A stretch of 55,244 nucleotides of DNA from an uncultured Acetobacteraceae bacterium (GTDB lineage: Bacteria; Pseudomonadota; Alphaproteobacteria; Acetobacterales; Acetobacteraceae): contig CALMVO010000072.1 in assembly GCA_937873205.1 (NCBI GenBank), positions 1 through 55,244 of the forward strand, written 5' to 3'. The translations under genes and the position numbers were made by a program. The notes below the pieces were generated by a model. The model did no database searches and was not told where the DNA came from. It was given only the letters and a program-made list of their open reading frames with translations. Below, in pieces: positions 1 through 9,191 of the stretch. Within the stretch, counting starts at the first letter, position 1. Each line of letters starts with the position of its first letter.

Positions 1-52
1 ACGAGCATCTTTATCCGATCGAACGAGTCCGTTCGATCGGATGATGCTCTAG
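1..52 (-). repeat. Family 1 CTAG-flanked repeat, truncated by window edge
   Basis: Reverse complement of the first hairpin of the 104-bp repeat seen complete at 2486-2593. The bounding CTAG is at 49-52 and the element continues leftwards out of the window. It shares the inner palindrome (GATCGAACG / CGTTCGATC) and the AAAGATGCTCGT end with the other copies. It lies downstream of the photolyase-like gene and does not overlap that gene's stop codon. Confidence 0.85.
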
Positions 53-86
53 CAGCCCCGCCTACGGGCGGGAAGCCCGAATGCTC

Positions 87-102
87 CGGCCGAGTTCGGC
101 CG
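87..102. terminator. Possible hairpin downstream of the photolyase-like gene
   Basis: CGGCCG-AGTT-CGGCCG is a perfect 6-bp GC stem with a 4-nt loop, just past the stop codon (104-106) of the minus-strand gene. No T tract follows, so a terminator role is only a guess from position. Confidence 0.3.
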
Positions 103-103
103 T

Positions 104-1288
104 TCAGCCGGCCAGGCCGTCGGCCCGCAAAATCGCCGGGATCGCCGTCTTCATCTGGAAGAAGCCGCGCCCGGCATGCGGCCAGCAAAGGCTGTCCCAG
201 CTCCGGCGCAAACGCGGGCAGGGCGGCAGCGCCGCCGCCGACGGGCCGACCGGCGCCCACGCCGCGACCACCGGCAGATCCTCCGACCAGCCCGCCTCGG
301 CCGGCCCGGCGGGACAGCCAAAACACGCTGCTGCCCGCGCCAGCGCATCCGCCATCGCTTCCCGATCGGCGGCCAGCACCCGCGCTGAGGCGTCGTCCGG
401 ATGCGCCAGCAGCCCGCCGACCCGGCGCACCCGCGCCGGACCCAGGGGCAGCGTCTCCGGGTTCAGGTCGTCCAGGTGCAGCAGCAGGGCGATGTCGCCC
501 GCCGGGGCCGCGCTCGCGGGCTGCAGCGGCTGCAGCGGCGCCGCGGCATCCTCCTGCAGCGCCGCCGGGTTCTCGACCAGCCCTCTTGGGTCAAAGCGGC
601 CGTCGCTGTGGCGGCGGATGTTCTCCGCGCGCGCCGCGTACACCTTGCCGCGCGTGTGCAGCCCGGCCACCCAGCGCCAGGACAGCGTGTTGCTGGCCGG
701 GTCGCCATCGATCAGCCGGCGCAGGAACAGGTCGGCCCCCAGCGCCCACGGCAGCCGCAGCGTGAAGATCCAGATTGAGGCGAACCACATGCGGGCGTGG
801 TTGTGCAGCCACCCGGTCGCCTCCAACTCGCGCGCCCAGTCGTCGAACCCGTCGATGCCGGTGCGTCCGGCCGCCGCATCCTCGACCGCCCGGCGCAGTC
901 CGGCATTGTCCGCCATCCGCGCCTGGCCTTCCGCGACCAGCCGAAGGTAGTCGGTCCACAGGGTCGGCCGCGTCTCTAGGTAGCCCTTGAAGTAGCTCCG
1001 CCAGAATACCTCGTGCACGAACCGCTCGGCGGCATCGGCTCCGTGCCCGTCCAGCGCCGCCGCCGCCAGTTCGCGCTCCAGCACCAGCCGCCGGCGCACG
1101 TAGGGTGAGAGCGCCGAGGTGGTCGCCTCCGCGTCCGGGCCCCGGTCGGTGTTGCGGCCCCCGGCATAGACAGGGCCCATGCTGGCGGTGAAGTCGGAGA
1201 GACGGGCGAGCCCGCCGGCGCGGGTCATACGAAAGCTGCGATCCATCCCCGTCATATGGGGGCCGCCGGGTGCCGGTGCCGCGGACAC
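104..1288 (-). CDS. FAD-binding photolyase/cryptochrome-like protein
   Basis: The 394-residue protein matches the C-terminal FAD-binding half of DNA photolyases and cryptochromes. Visible landmarks are GRNTDRGP (residues 44-51), LSPYVRRRL (60-68), FVHEVFWRSYFKGY (about 90-103), the GWLHNHARMWFAS segment near 155-170 and SWRWVAGLHTRGKVY near 205-215. The N-terminal antenna-binding alpha/beta domain is absent, so this belongs to the FAD-domain-only group rather than to classical PhrB. Whether it repairs DNA or senses light cannot be told. In-frame ATG codons at 1255 and 1246 are alternative starts; the region before the conserved part is not informative. It is divergent from the rhomboid gene with a short gap that must hold both promoters. 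Confidence 0.8.
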   Translation of the reverse strand: MSAAPAPGGPHMTGMDRSFRMTRAGGLARLSDFTASMGPVYAGGRNTDRGPDAEATTSALSPYVRRRLVLERELAAAALDGHGADAAERFVHEVFWRSYFKGYLETRPTLWTDYLRLVAEGQARMADNAGLRRAVEDAAAGRTGIDGFDDWARELEATGWLHNHARMWFASIWIFTLRLPWALGADLFLRRLIDGDPASNTLSWRWVAGLHTRGKVYAARAENIRRHSDGRFDPRGLVENPAALQEDAAAPLQPLQPASAAPAGDIALLLHLDDLNPETLPLGPARVRRVGGLLAHPDDASARVLAADREAMADALARAAACFGCPAGPAEAGWSEDLPVVAAWAPVGPSAAALPPCPRLRRSWDSLCWPHAGRGFFQMKTAIPAILRADGLAG

Positions 1289-1340
1289 GAGGCATTGCCC
1301 GGTTTAGGACCGTGTTAATGCGCCCGCGCGACGGTGCGGC

Positions 1341-2489
1341 ATGCACGTTCCGCCGTTCCGATCCCTTGAGCGTCCCGTGCGGCCGCGACAGCCCTCCCGC
1401 TCGGGCGCCGTCGAGGCCTGGCCGCTGACGACGGTCGTCCTGCTGGTCGTGATGGTCGTCGTCTTCGGGATCGAGCGTCACCTCGCTCCCGGGGAAGAGG
1501 GTACCCTGAGTCCGGCCACCGAGATCCTGCTCGGCGGGCTGAGCAGGACGCTGGCCGACGCCGGGCAATGGAGCCGGCTGCTCTCCCATGCCTTCCTTCA
1601 CGAGAGCGCAACTCACCTGATCGGCAACGGGGTCACCCTGGCGCTGGCCGGCTGCGTGCTCGAGCGGATCGTCGGACACGCCTGGGTGTTCTGCATCTTC
1701 GTTATGGGCGCCGTCTGCGGCGGACTGGCCTCCCTGCTGATCCTGGCTCCCGCCTGGGTCATGGTGGGTGCTTCGGGCGGCATCATGGCGGTGCTGGGCG
1801 CGCTGTTCATGACCAGCTTCCGGCTTCCCGCCGGTCGCGCCAGACTGCGGATCCAGGCGCAGGCGATCGTCTTCGGACTTCCGAGCGTCATCCCGCAGCA
1901 TGATCTGGCGCACGCGCACATCAGCTACAGCGACCATATCGGCGGGGCGATCTTCGGTCTCTCGGTCGGCGGGCTTCTCCTCGCGGGCTGGGAGGATCGG
2001 TCGTCCCGGCCGCCCGGCGTTCTGGAAGCGTCCCTTCTGTCGGCGATCGGGGTGCTGGCGATCGGCTGTTCCGCCTATGCCGCATCGATCGGCTACCGCT
2101 CCTACGGACCGCCGAGCCGCTTCATCCCGCCCGCCCTGATCCCGGAGGGATCCGCCGACATCGTCGCTCGGGGCGCCGCGCTTGCCGTCCGGTATCCCCT
2201 GGATGCCAGGTCGCACGTCTACGCCGGCACGACCGATCTCGCACGAAACGACATGCCGGGGGCCGAGGACGAGCTCAACCAGGCCTTGACGCTGGATGCC
2301 GCCGCACCGGGCTTCTACCCGCAGGAATTCGGGGACCGCGTCCACCTAGTCCTGGCCGTCGTGCTGTTCGCGGACGGGCATCACGGCGACGCCCTCGCGA
2401 TGGCCCGACCCTTCTGTCTGCGGCCTCACCGGATCTATCCGACACCGCACCTGGAGGCGCTGGCATCCAAGGACCGGCTTTGCGACTAG
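1341..2489 (+). CDS. Rhomboid family intramembrane serine protease
   Basis: This 382-residue membrane protein carries the rhomboid signatures: an H-x-x-x-N oxyanion motif (HLIGN, 92-96), the catalytic serine in GASGG (Ser145) and the second catalytic residue in SDHIGG (His199), each inside hydrophobic segments. The first membrane segment is near residues 30-44. After the protease core comes a soluble C-terminal extension (about 225-382) with a TPR-like stretch around DMPGAEDELNQAL. Rhomboids cleave single-pass membrane substrates within the bilayer; the substrate here is unknown. The stop codon TAG is the first CTAG of a family 1 repeat, so the element abuts the gene exactly. Confidence 0.88.
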   Translation: MHVPPFRSLERPVRPRQPSRSGAVEAWPLTTVVLLVVMVVVFGIERHLAPGEEGTLSPATEILLGGLSRTLADAGQWSRLLSHAFLHESATHLIGNGVTLALAGCVLERIVGHAWVFCIFVMGAVCGGLASLLILAPAWVMVGASGGIMAVLGALFMTSFRLPAGRARLRIQAQAIVFGLPSVIPQHDLAHAHISYSDHIGGAIFGLSVGGLLLAGWEDRSSRPPGVLEASLLSAIGVLAIGCSAYAASIGYRSYGPPSRFIPPALIPEGSADIVARGAALAVRYPLDARSHVYAGTTDLARNDMPGAEDELNQALTLDAAAPGFYPQEFGDRVHLVLAVVLFADGHHGDALAMARPFCLRPHRIYPTPHLEALASKDRLCD

Positions 2490-2593
2490 AGCATCATCCG
2501 ATCGAACGGACTCGTTCGATCGGATAAAGATGCTCGTCAAGACAACAAGCTAGAGGATGATCCGTGAGCCTGAGCGATCGGATCATCCTCTAG
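2486..2593 (+). repeat. Family 1 CTAG-flanked two-hairpin repeat
   Basis: The unit runs from CTAG (2486-2489) to CTAG (2590-2593), 104 bp between equivalent bases. Hairpin 1 pairs AGCATC with GATGCT around an ATCCGATCGAACG / CGTTCGATCGGAT palindrome. An A-rich linker (GTCAAGACAACAAG) follows. Hairpin 2 pairs CTAGAGGATGATCCG with CGGATCATCCTCTAG. The outer ends form imperfect terminal inverted repeats (CTAGAGCATCATCC against CTAGAGGATGATCC). The first CTAG holds the rhomboid stop codon. Confidence 0.9.
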
Positions 2594-2680
2594 ATCCTCG
2601 GCGATCCGCGGACCCGCTGCAGCCTCTCATCGGCAGGCGACGGGTCACCCCGCGGCCCGGTCCGTGCTACGTCAGCGCGC

Positions 2681-4033
2681 ATGGAGACCACCCCCCCGAT
2701 CCCGCAGGCCGTCCTCGTCGGCATCCAGACGCCGGACGTCGACGACGTGGCGCACCAGGGCAGCCTCGATGAGCTGGGCCGTCTGGTGCGGACGCTCGGC
2801 TACGCGGTCGTTGGCACGGTGTCGCAGCGGCGCGACGGCACCGGCGCCGGCTCGCTGCTCGGCACCGGCAAGCTGGCCGAGCTGGCGGCGCTGACCGGCG
2901 GCACCGGCGTGGTCGGCTCGATGGCGCCGGCACCCCGCGCCAAGGCGCGCCAGCGCTTCGAGGGGGCGGCACCGGCCGCCACCGCTTCCGAACCGGACCC
3001 CGACGACGCCCCCCGGCCCGCCTTCGTGATCGTCGACCACGAGCTCTCGCCCAGCCAGATCCGCAACCTGGAGCGCGCCACCGGCGCCGCCGTGCTGGAC
3101 CGCACCGGAATCATCGTCGAGATCTTCCACCGCCACGCCAATACCCGCGAGGCCCGGCTGCAGGTCGAGATGGCCCGCCTCAAATACGTGGCGCCGCGCC
3201 TGCGCGGGTCCGCGTCCGGCGGTGGCCGCCAGCAGGGGCCCGGTGCCGGCGAGAGCGACCTGGCGCTCGATCGCCGCAAGATCCGCGACCGGCTAGCCGA
3301 GCTGCGCGACCAGCTCGACGCGGTGCAGCGCGACGGCGACCAGCGCCGCTCAGCCCGCCGCGACCAGCTGCGGGTGGCGCTGGTCGGCTACACCAATGCC
3401 GGCAAGTCCTCGCTGATGCGGGCGCTGACCGGCAGCCAGGTGCTGGTCGAGGACAAGCTGTTCGCCACGCTGGACACCACCGTCCGCATCCTGCAGCCCG
3501 AGACCCGGCCGCGCGTGCTGGTCTCGGACACGGTCGGCTTCATCAAGCAGCTGCCGCACGACCTGGTGGCCTCGTTCCGCTCCACCCTGGCCGAGGCGCT
3601 GGAGGCCTCGCTGCTGCTGTTCGTGGTCGACGCGTCCGACCCGACCCACGAGGCGCAGCTCGAGGTGAGCCGCAGCGTGCTGCGCGAGATCGGCGCCGAT
3701 GCGGTGCCGTCGCGCCTGGTGCTGAACAAGCTGGACCGGGTGGACGCGGCCGCCCGCGCCGCCCTGCTGGAGGCGCATCCCGACGCGATCCTGCTCTCCG
3801 CGCAATCGCCCGACGACGTGGCGGCCCTGCGCGACACCATCGTCGCCCACTTCGAGGCGTCGATGGTCGAGGACGAGCTGGTGCTGCCCTACGCCAAGCA
3901 GGGCCTGATCGGCGAGGTGTACGACAGCGCCCGCGTGTTGTCCGAAACCTATGACGAGACCGGCCGCGTGCTGCGGGTGCGCGGCCTGCCCGGCGCCATT
4001 GCACGCCTGCGCCGGAGCCTGGCCGCGCGCTGA
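2681..4033 (+). CDS. hflX: GTPase HflX
   Basis: HflX is a ribosome-associated GTPase that binds the 50S subunit and rescues or splits stalled ribosomes. This 450-residue protein has the HflX N-terminal domain, a central coiled segment (about 195-225) and the GTPase domain with G1 GYTNAGKSS (236-244), G3 DTVGF near 285 and G4 NKLD near 344. The glycine-rich HflX signature appears as SASGGGRQQGPGAGE (177-191). A low-complexity stretch at roughly 80-110 (APAPRAKARQ onward) lengthens the N-terminal domain relative to the usual form. In many proteobacteria hflX follows hfq; that neighbour is absent here. The gene stands alone, between a family 1 repeat and tRNA-Thr. Confidence 0.95.
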   Translation: METTPPIPQAVLVGIQTPDVDDVAHQGSLDELGRLVRTLGYAVVGTVSQRRDGTGAGSLLGTGKLAELAALTGGTGVVGSMAPAPRAKARQRFEGAAPAATASEPDPDDAPRPAFVIVDHELSPSQIRNLERATGAAVLDRTGIIVEIFHRHANTREARLQVEMARLKYVAPRLRGSASGGGRQQGPGAGESDLALDRRKIRDRLAELRDQLDAVQRDGDQRRSARRDQLRVALVGYTNAGKSSLMRALTGSQVLVEDKLFATLDTTVRILQPETRPRVLVSDTVGFIKQLPHDLVASFRSTLAEALEASLLLFVVDASDPTHEAQLEVSRSVLREIGADAVPSRLVLNKLDRVDAAARAALLEAHPDAILLSAQSPDDVAALRDTIVAHFEASMVEDELVLPYAKQGLIGEVYDSARVLSETYDETGRVLRVRGLPGAIARLRRSLAAR

Positions 4034-4132
4034 ACGCCTGTCCTGCCCCCAGTCATCGCCGTTGGCCGAGCCGCGGGACTAGGGCATAATCCGATCCAAG
4101 ACCATGAGGCTGGCCGATGGCCAGCGTCCGAC

Positions 4133-4204
<72 letters not shown>

Positions 4205-4862
4205 GACCGCCCGGCTGAGACTCATCTTCATGGAATGGTTGTTTCCGATCCTGGCGTCGCCGCGCTGGAAATCACTTCACGCAAGCGTCGGGGCGGCTGA
4301 AGGAAGTGGTCAGTCGGCAGCCACCGCCTTCAACGTCGGGGGTGTGACGGCGGACGGATCGACAGGTATCGACCGGCCGGACGTGCAGGCGGCGATGGCA
4401 CCCAGGATGCCCCGCGAAGGCACGGGCTGCGGCGGCCGATGGAAGTGCGGCGATGGCCCGCGACGGGTACCGCGAAAGGGAGAGGGGCAGCCGCCGTCTG
4501 CCTAGGCCAAGCCCGCTTCGGCGCCATCGCGTCAAAGGAGGCGGTGCCCATGTCTGCCCAATAGCTCGCGCCGAAAGTTCGGACCATGGTCGCTTCCCGA
4601 TCCCAGAGGCCGACACAGTTGGAGATAGAATGCTTCAGGAACGGTAAACGGATCGCATGACGTCGCCGGTCTCGACGGGTATCGAGGCGGCGGACGACGC
4701 GGTGCCGCCTGACCGACTGGACTGAACCGGACGCCGGGACGTCAAGCCTCAGGCCTCGTGACGTTCGACCGGCACCGCCACCATTGCGAACATGCATGGA
4801 GGATCGGGCGACGGTGCGACTGCCGACGTCCGCCTCGGGCACAGGGATAGGCCGCCGCGGAA
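4205..4862. other. Gene-free stretch between tRNA-Thr and TonB fragment
   Basis: About 660 bases hold no open frame with recognisable protein sequence. The short frames present are arginine-rich translations typical of GC-rich non-coding DNA. I see no integrase remnant and no second copy of the tRNA 3' end that would mark an integrated element. With the truncated receptor just downstream, decayed coding sequence is a plausible origin. Confidence 0.5.
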
Positions 4863-5246
4863 GTGGTCGCGTTGACGGAACGATCTCAACCGCTGTATCA
4901 GTTTAAACAGTTCACCCGCGACATTGGCATCACCGCCGGGCTCTCGGTCTGCTCGCTGACCGGTTCCGAACTGGCCAACTGGCCGCGCTGGATCGTCAAC
5001 ATCTCGCCGACCTACGCGCACGATTTCGGCCGCCTCGGCCAGATCTACGGCGCCGGCGGCTACGGCGTGTTCGACTTGCGCGTCGGCTGGCGCTTCGGCG
5101 CCAAGCACCAGTTCGACGTCTCCGGCTTCGCGCACAACCTGTTCGACAAGCATTACCCGATCAACATCCAGGAGAACAACGGCGCTTACCTTGCCTATCC
5201 GGGCGATCCGCGGACCGTGGGCGCGTCGCTGCGGGTGCGCTTCTGA
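4863..5246 (+). pseudogene. C-terminal fragment of a TonB-dependent receptor
   Basis: The 127-residue frame reads as the last strands of an outer-membrane TonB-dependent receptor. NWPRWIVNISPTYAH resembles the conserved late barrel segment, followed by FDLRVGWRFG, the FAHNLFDKHY motif and a terminal strand ending in VRF, the usual C-terminal phenylalanine. The plug domain, TonB box and most of the barrel (normally 600-800 residues) are missing, and nothing upstream encodes them in any frame. The first twenty or so residues do not look like the family, so the homology probably begins near 4920. It cannot form a functional receptor. Its stop codon TGA touches a family 2 repeat. Confidence 0.8.
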
Positions 5247-5365
5247 AGGCCAGGGGCGCTGCCCCTGGACCTCGCCAGGGCCGTAAGGCCCCAGACCCTT
5301 CCACTTAAAAAACGGTTTCCAAAGGCGAGCCTTTGGCGGGGTCCAGGGGCAGAGCCCCTGGCCTT
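5246..5365. repeat. Family 2 inverted repeat, complete pair
   Basis: The element starts as AAGGCCAGGGGCGCTGCCCCTGG and closes with its mirror image CCAGGGGCAGAGCCCCTGGCCTT; the halves sit around CCAAAGGC / GCCTTTGG-type hairpins and an AAAAAACGGTTTCC centre. It fills the gap between two convergent genes. The A of the upstream TGA stop and the TTA complement of the downstream stop fall at its ends. It could act as a bidirectional terminator. Confidence 0.85.
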
Positions 5366-5645
5366 ACAGCTGAACCTCGGCCAGCCAGCCCCGCGCCTTC
5401 CTGACCTCGTCCCAGGGCGGCGCGCCAAGCGGGAAGTGCCCGGCCAGGATCATGCTCAGCACCGCGTTCAGCGTGTCCAGACGCCGGCGGGCCTCCGGCG
5501 TCGCCCGGCCGTGCGTCGCAACCTCGTCGCGCACGGCGCTCACCTCCTGCACCGCCTGCGAGAACGAGGCGCCGTCCCGTTCGGGTGCCGCCGCGATCGC
5601 CCGGTCGATCGCGGCCAGCGCCCGCTCGATCCGCTCATTGGGCAA
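5364..5645 (-). CDS. Small formate-dehydrogenase-linked protein, unknown function
   Basis: The 93-residue protein is mostly helical and charged, beginning NERIERALAAIDRAIAAAP and ending in RKARGWLAEVQL. I do not recognise a named family. I chose the TTG start at 5643-5645 because it overlaps the last codons of the formate dehydrogenase alpha gene (stop at 5635-5637); no ATG is in frame nearby, and longer versions would be antisense-like arginine-rich sequence. The overlap implies translational coupling and co-transcription with the alpha subunit. A role in assembly or maturation of the enzyme is an inference from position alone. There are no cysteine or histidine clusters and no membrane segment. 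Confidence 0.65.
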   Translation of the reverse strand: MPNERIERALAAIDRAIAAAPERDGASFSQAVQEVSAVRDEVATHGRATPEARRRLDTLNAVLSMILAGHFPLGAPPWDEVRKARGWLAEVQL

Positions 5646-8600
5646 GGATCTCGCCCCCCGCATGCGCCAGCCGGCCCGGCCGCAGGTTGCAGGTGATCGC
5701 CTTGGTGGTGTGGATGCTGACGTTCGGATCGCCGCTGATCGCGAACAGCACGTTGGCGATGTCGCCGGTGGCGTAGCCTTCGTGCCCATACAGCCACGGC
5801 ATGCCAATCTGGTGCACCGTGCGGTCGCCGAGCCGGAACGCGCGCATCCGCTCGGTCACCATCGCCTTCACCTCGATCTCGCCGCGCAACGTCGACAGTA
5901 CGGTCCAGTCGAGGCTCTTCAGGCCGTGCTCGGCCGCGAGCTCCGGCGAGATCTCGACGAATCCCTCCGGCTGCAGCTCCGCCGTGTGAGGCATCACCCG
6001 GCTGGGGATGCCGCCGCAATGGATCTCGGTCAGGCGGTAGGTCGTGAAGATGTGCGGGAACCGCGGGTCGGCCTCCGGATGCATTTCGTTGCCGGGCCGC
6101 GTCCACAGCTTCGCCACCGGGTTATAGGATCGCGACCTGTACATCAGGTTCTTCACCGGACTCTCGACCGGCTCGTAATGCGCCGGCAGCGGCCCGTCCT
6201 TCAGCCCCGACGGCACGAAGATCATGCAGCGTCCATCGGCCTCCATGATGAACGGGTCGGCGCCGCCGATCGCATCCATGCCGTGCGGCCGGGTGCTCCA
6301 GTCCGGCCGGTAGCCGGGCGCCTTGTCCACCGGGAAGTCGGGGACGTCGTACCCGGTCCACTTGCCCGCCGCCTCGTCCCACCAGATCTTCTTCTTGCGC
6401 TCCGACCACGGGCGGCCCTCCGGATCGGCCGAGGCGCGGTTGTAGAGCGTGCGGCGATTGGACGGCCATGCGTAGGCCCAGCCGGCATGGCTGTTCGGGC
6501 CGCCTGGCCGGTCCGGCCTGCGCGAGCGGGAAAGGTTGGTGTTGGCCTCCGGGAAAATGCCGGAGTAGCACCAGGCGCCGCACGCCGTGCTGCCGTCGTC
6601 CTTCAGCTCCGTGAACCCGGAGACCTGCACGTGGTCGGCGATGGTGTAGCCGTTGATCTCGCGCAGCACGTCCTCGGGGTCCGGCTCCTGCCGCTCGCCG
6701 CGCAGCGTATAGCTCCAGGTCAGCGCCTGCAGCCCGCTGTCGCGCGCCTCGGCGCTGTCGGCATACAGCTCCTTCAGGCGCCGCCCCAGGTGGTAGATGA
6801 ACCACAGGTCCGAGCGGCTCTCGCCCGGGGCCTCGCAGACCATGTCGTGCCACTGCACCAGCCGCGCGGTGTTGGTGACGGTCCCGTCCTTCTCGCCCGG
6901 CATCGCGGCGGGCAGGAAGAACATCTCGGTGCCGATCCGATCCGGCGAGAGTTCGCCGCGCTGGATCAGCCGGCTGTCCTTCCAGAAGTTCGCGGTCTCG
7001 GTCATCGCGAAGTCGCGCACGACCATCCACTTCAGCTTCGAGAGTCCGCGCACGACCATGTCGGAATTGACCGCGCCCACCACCGGGTTCTGGCCCAGGA
7101 CGAACATGCCCTTGACCATGCCGTCCACCATCGACAGCGTGATCGGCTCGTAGGACAGGTCGCCGGTCAGCTTGGGGATGTGCTGGTAGCCGAACTCGTT
7201 TTCGGCCGTGGCATGCTCGCCGTACCAGGCCTTCAGCAGGCTGACCATGTACTTCGGCATGTTCGCCCACCAGCCGGTGGTGGGCGTTTCGGTGTGCAGG
7301 TACTCCGCCAGCGTGGCATGGCGGTTGAGAGCGTTGGGCTGCGGCAGGTAGGTCGGCAGCATGTTGTAGAGCGTGGGAATGTCGGTCGAGCCCTGGATGC
7401 TGACGTGGCCACGCAGCGCCATGATGCCGGACCCCGGCCGCCCCACGTTGCCGAGCAGGCTCTGGATGATCGTCGCCGCCCGGATGATCTGCACGCCCAC
7501 CGAATGGTGGGTCCAGCCGACCGCATAGCAGAACGCGCCGGTGCGCTCGCGGCCCGAGTTGCGGGCCAGCGCATCGGCCACGCGCAGGAACGTCTCCGCC
7601 GGGCAGCCGGTGATCTGCTCGACCATCTCCGGCGTGTAGCGCGCGTAGTGCCGGCGCAGGATCTGGTAGACGCAGCGCGGGTCGGCGAGCGTCATGTCGA
7701 CCGGCGGCCGGCTCTCGGTCATCGACTCGAAGTCGTCGTCCGGGCCGTGCTCGGCGTGCGCCACCCGGTGCTCGCCCACCACCGACGGCACCACCTTGCC
7801 CTTGTACTGCCAGGTTTCGGTCTCGTAGGTGCCGGTCGCCTCGTCGAAGCCGGAGAACACGCCGTCATTGTCGTCCGGCCCGAGATAGCCGTCCTCGATG
7901 ATGTGGGCGATGTTCGAGTACGCCAGCGCATACTCGCGAAACCACAAGTCGTTCTCGAGCAGGTGGCGGATGATGCCGCCCAGGAACGCGATGTCGCTGC
8001 CGGCGCGGATCGGCGCGTGGATGTCGGCCATCGCCGACGTGCGCGTGAAGCGCGGGTCAACGTGGATCACGGTGGCGCCGCGACGCTGCGCCTCCACGAC
8101 GAAGCGGAACGCGACCGGATGGTTCTCCGCCATGTTGGAGCCCATGATCACGACGCAGTCGGACGACTCCAGGTCCCACAGGGACATGGTGGCGGAGCCG
8201 CGGCCGTAGGAGGCACCCAAACTGGGCACCGAGGAGGAGTGTCAGATCCGGGCTTGGTTTTCCACGCTGACGATGCCGAGCCCGCCGGCAAACAGCTTCT
8301 TGATGAGGTAGTTTTCCTCGTTGTCCATGGTGGCGCCGCCGAGCGAGGCGATCCCCAGCGTATGGTTCACCACCCGCCCGTCCGGGAGCGCCTCCACGAA
8401 GCTGTCGTCGCGCGTCTCCTTGGTCAGCTGCGCCATGCGCTCCATGCACCAGTCGAGCGGCCGCTCCTCCCAATGGTCGGAATAGGGGGCCCGATACATC
8501 GCGGTCGAAATCCGCTCGGGCGACAGCAGCATGCCGAGCGTGCCGGCGCCTTTGGGGCACAGCGTGCCCTGGTTCACCGGGCTGCGCGGATCGCCCTCGA

Positions 8601-8835
8601 TGTGGATCGGCTTGCCGTTCTTGGCATAGATCAGCTGGCCGCAGCCCACCGCGCAGAACGGACAGACGCTCGTACCGACGCGGTCGGCCTCCTCGAGCCG
8701 CGGCCGCAGCACGTCGGACGCGTGGCTGCGCGAGGCGTCGGTGTAGATCTTCTGGCCGGCGAGCTGCCGCGGCAGGCTCCAGTCGCGAAGGAAGTCGCGT
8801 GCCCGCGCCGTCACACCCTTGTTGAGCTTCCTCAT
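5635..8835 (-). CDS. fdnG: Formate dehydrogenase-N/O type alpha subunit, selenocysteine-containing
   Basis: Molybdenum or tungsten bis-MGD subunit that oxidises formate to CO2. Two open frames join across an in-frame UGA at 8242-8244, read as selenocysteine 198 in the context ENQARI-U-HSSSVPSLGASYG, the exact position of the metal-ligating Sec/Cys in FdnG-type enzymes. The product is 1066 residues, close to E. coli FdnG (about 1015). The N-terminal [4Fe-4S] ligands are Cys58, Cys61, Cys65 and Cys93. VVIMGSNMAENHPVAF and the C-terminal molybdopterin dinucleotide-binding region are present. There is no Tat signal (the N-terminus is MRKLNKGVTARARDF), so a cytoplasmic-facing enzyme is inferred. 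It is divergent from its beta and NrfD partners. Decoding requires selABCD elsewhere. Confidence 0.92.
8212..8244 (-). promoter_or_regulatory. Selenocysteine UGA with SECIS-like hairpin
   Basis: On the minus strand UGA (8244-8242) is followed after 11 nt by GGTGCCC (8230-8224), the loop AGTTT (8223-8219) and GGGTGCC (8218-8212). The arms pair fully if G-U pairs are allowed, and the loop carries a GU. Bacterial SECIS elements bound by SelB have a short stem-loop at about this distance from UGA with a G-U-containing apex. Confidence 0.75.
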
Positions 8836-8912
8836 CGCGCGCTCTCCCGATCCAGGCTCGCCTGATGCCCGTTTTATTCAGGCTAGACAACCTGATGCAC
8901 CGGGCACAGTTG

Positions 8913-8935
8913 ACCACACCAGTGCACGGTGTGGT
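8913..8935. promoter_or_regulatory. Perfect inverted repeat in the divergent formate dehydrogenase promoter region
   Basis: ACCACACC (8913-8920), a 7-nt spacer AGTGCAC (itself containing the palindrome GTGCAC), then GGTGTGGT (8928-8935). It lies between the divergent alpha gene and the small gene at 8948, 12 nt before that ATG and overlapping the approach to its ribosome binding site. The symmetry and position suit a repressor or activator site; the protein is unknown. Confidence 0.45.
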
Positions 8936-8947
8936 GAGGAGACGGCG

Positions 8948-9169
8948 ATGCCGACGATGACCGGGATGGTGACGATCGTGCAGGAAACCCGCTTCCAGCT
9001 CACCGACGAGCGCGGCGTCTCGCACCTGTTCCTGTTGGGCCACCACTCGATGGCCGAGCCCGACCAGCTGGTGCCGCTGCAGCACGCACAGGCACGTGTC
9101 CGCGTGCGCTATATCCAGCCCAGGAACATCATCGGTATGGTCGCAAAGTCGATCGAGGTCGACGACTGA
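8948..9169 (+). CDS. Small conserved-looking protein leading the formate dehydrogenase beta/NrfD operon
   Basis: The 73-residue protein is rich in beta-type sequence: VTIVQETRFQLTDERG, HLFLLGHHSM and ARVRVRYIQPRN. The alternation of polar and hydrophobic residues suggests a small barrel such as an OB or SH3-like fold, but no family is recognised. The ATG at 8948 follows a good GGAG ribosome site (GTGAGGAGACGGCG). The gene is 22 nt upstream of the Fe-S subunit and so is probably the first gene of that operon. A role in formate dehydrogenase assembly, or in protecting the cofactor, is inference from linkage only. Confidence 0.7.
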   Translation: MPTMTGMVTIVQETRFQLTDERGVSHLFLLGHHSMAEPDQLVPLQHAQARVRVRYIQPRNIIGMVAKSIEVDD

Positions 9170-9191
9170 CCCGGCCGGCAGGAGCGACCCC

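Noticed and set aside
8242-8244. In-frame TGA splitting the formate dehydrogenase alpha gene, first read as a nonsense mutation.
   Set aside because: The position equals the Sec site of FdnG and a SECIS-like hairpin follows at the right distance, so recoding is the better explanation.
5452-8865. A very long open frame antisense to the formate dehydrogenase alpha gene.
   Set aside because: Its translation is arginine/histidine/valine-rich with no domain; it is the expected antisense shadow of a GC-rich gene whose opposite strand makes perfect FdnG sequence.
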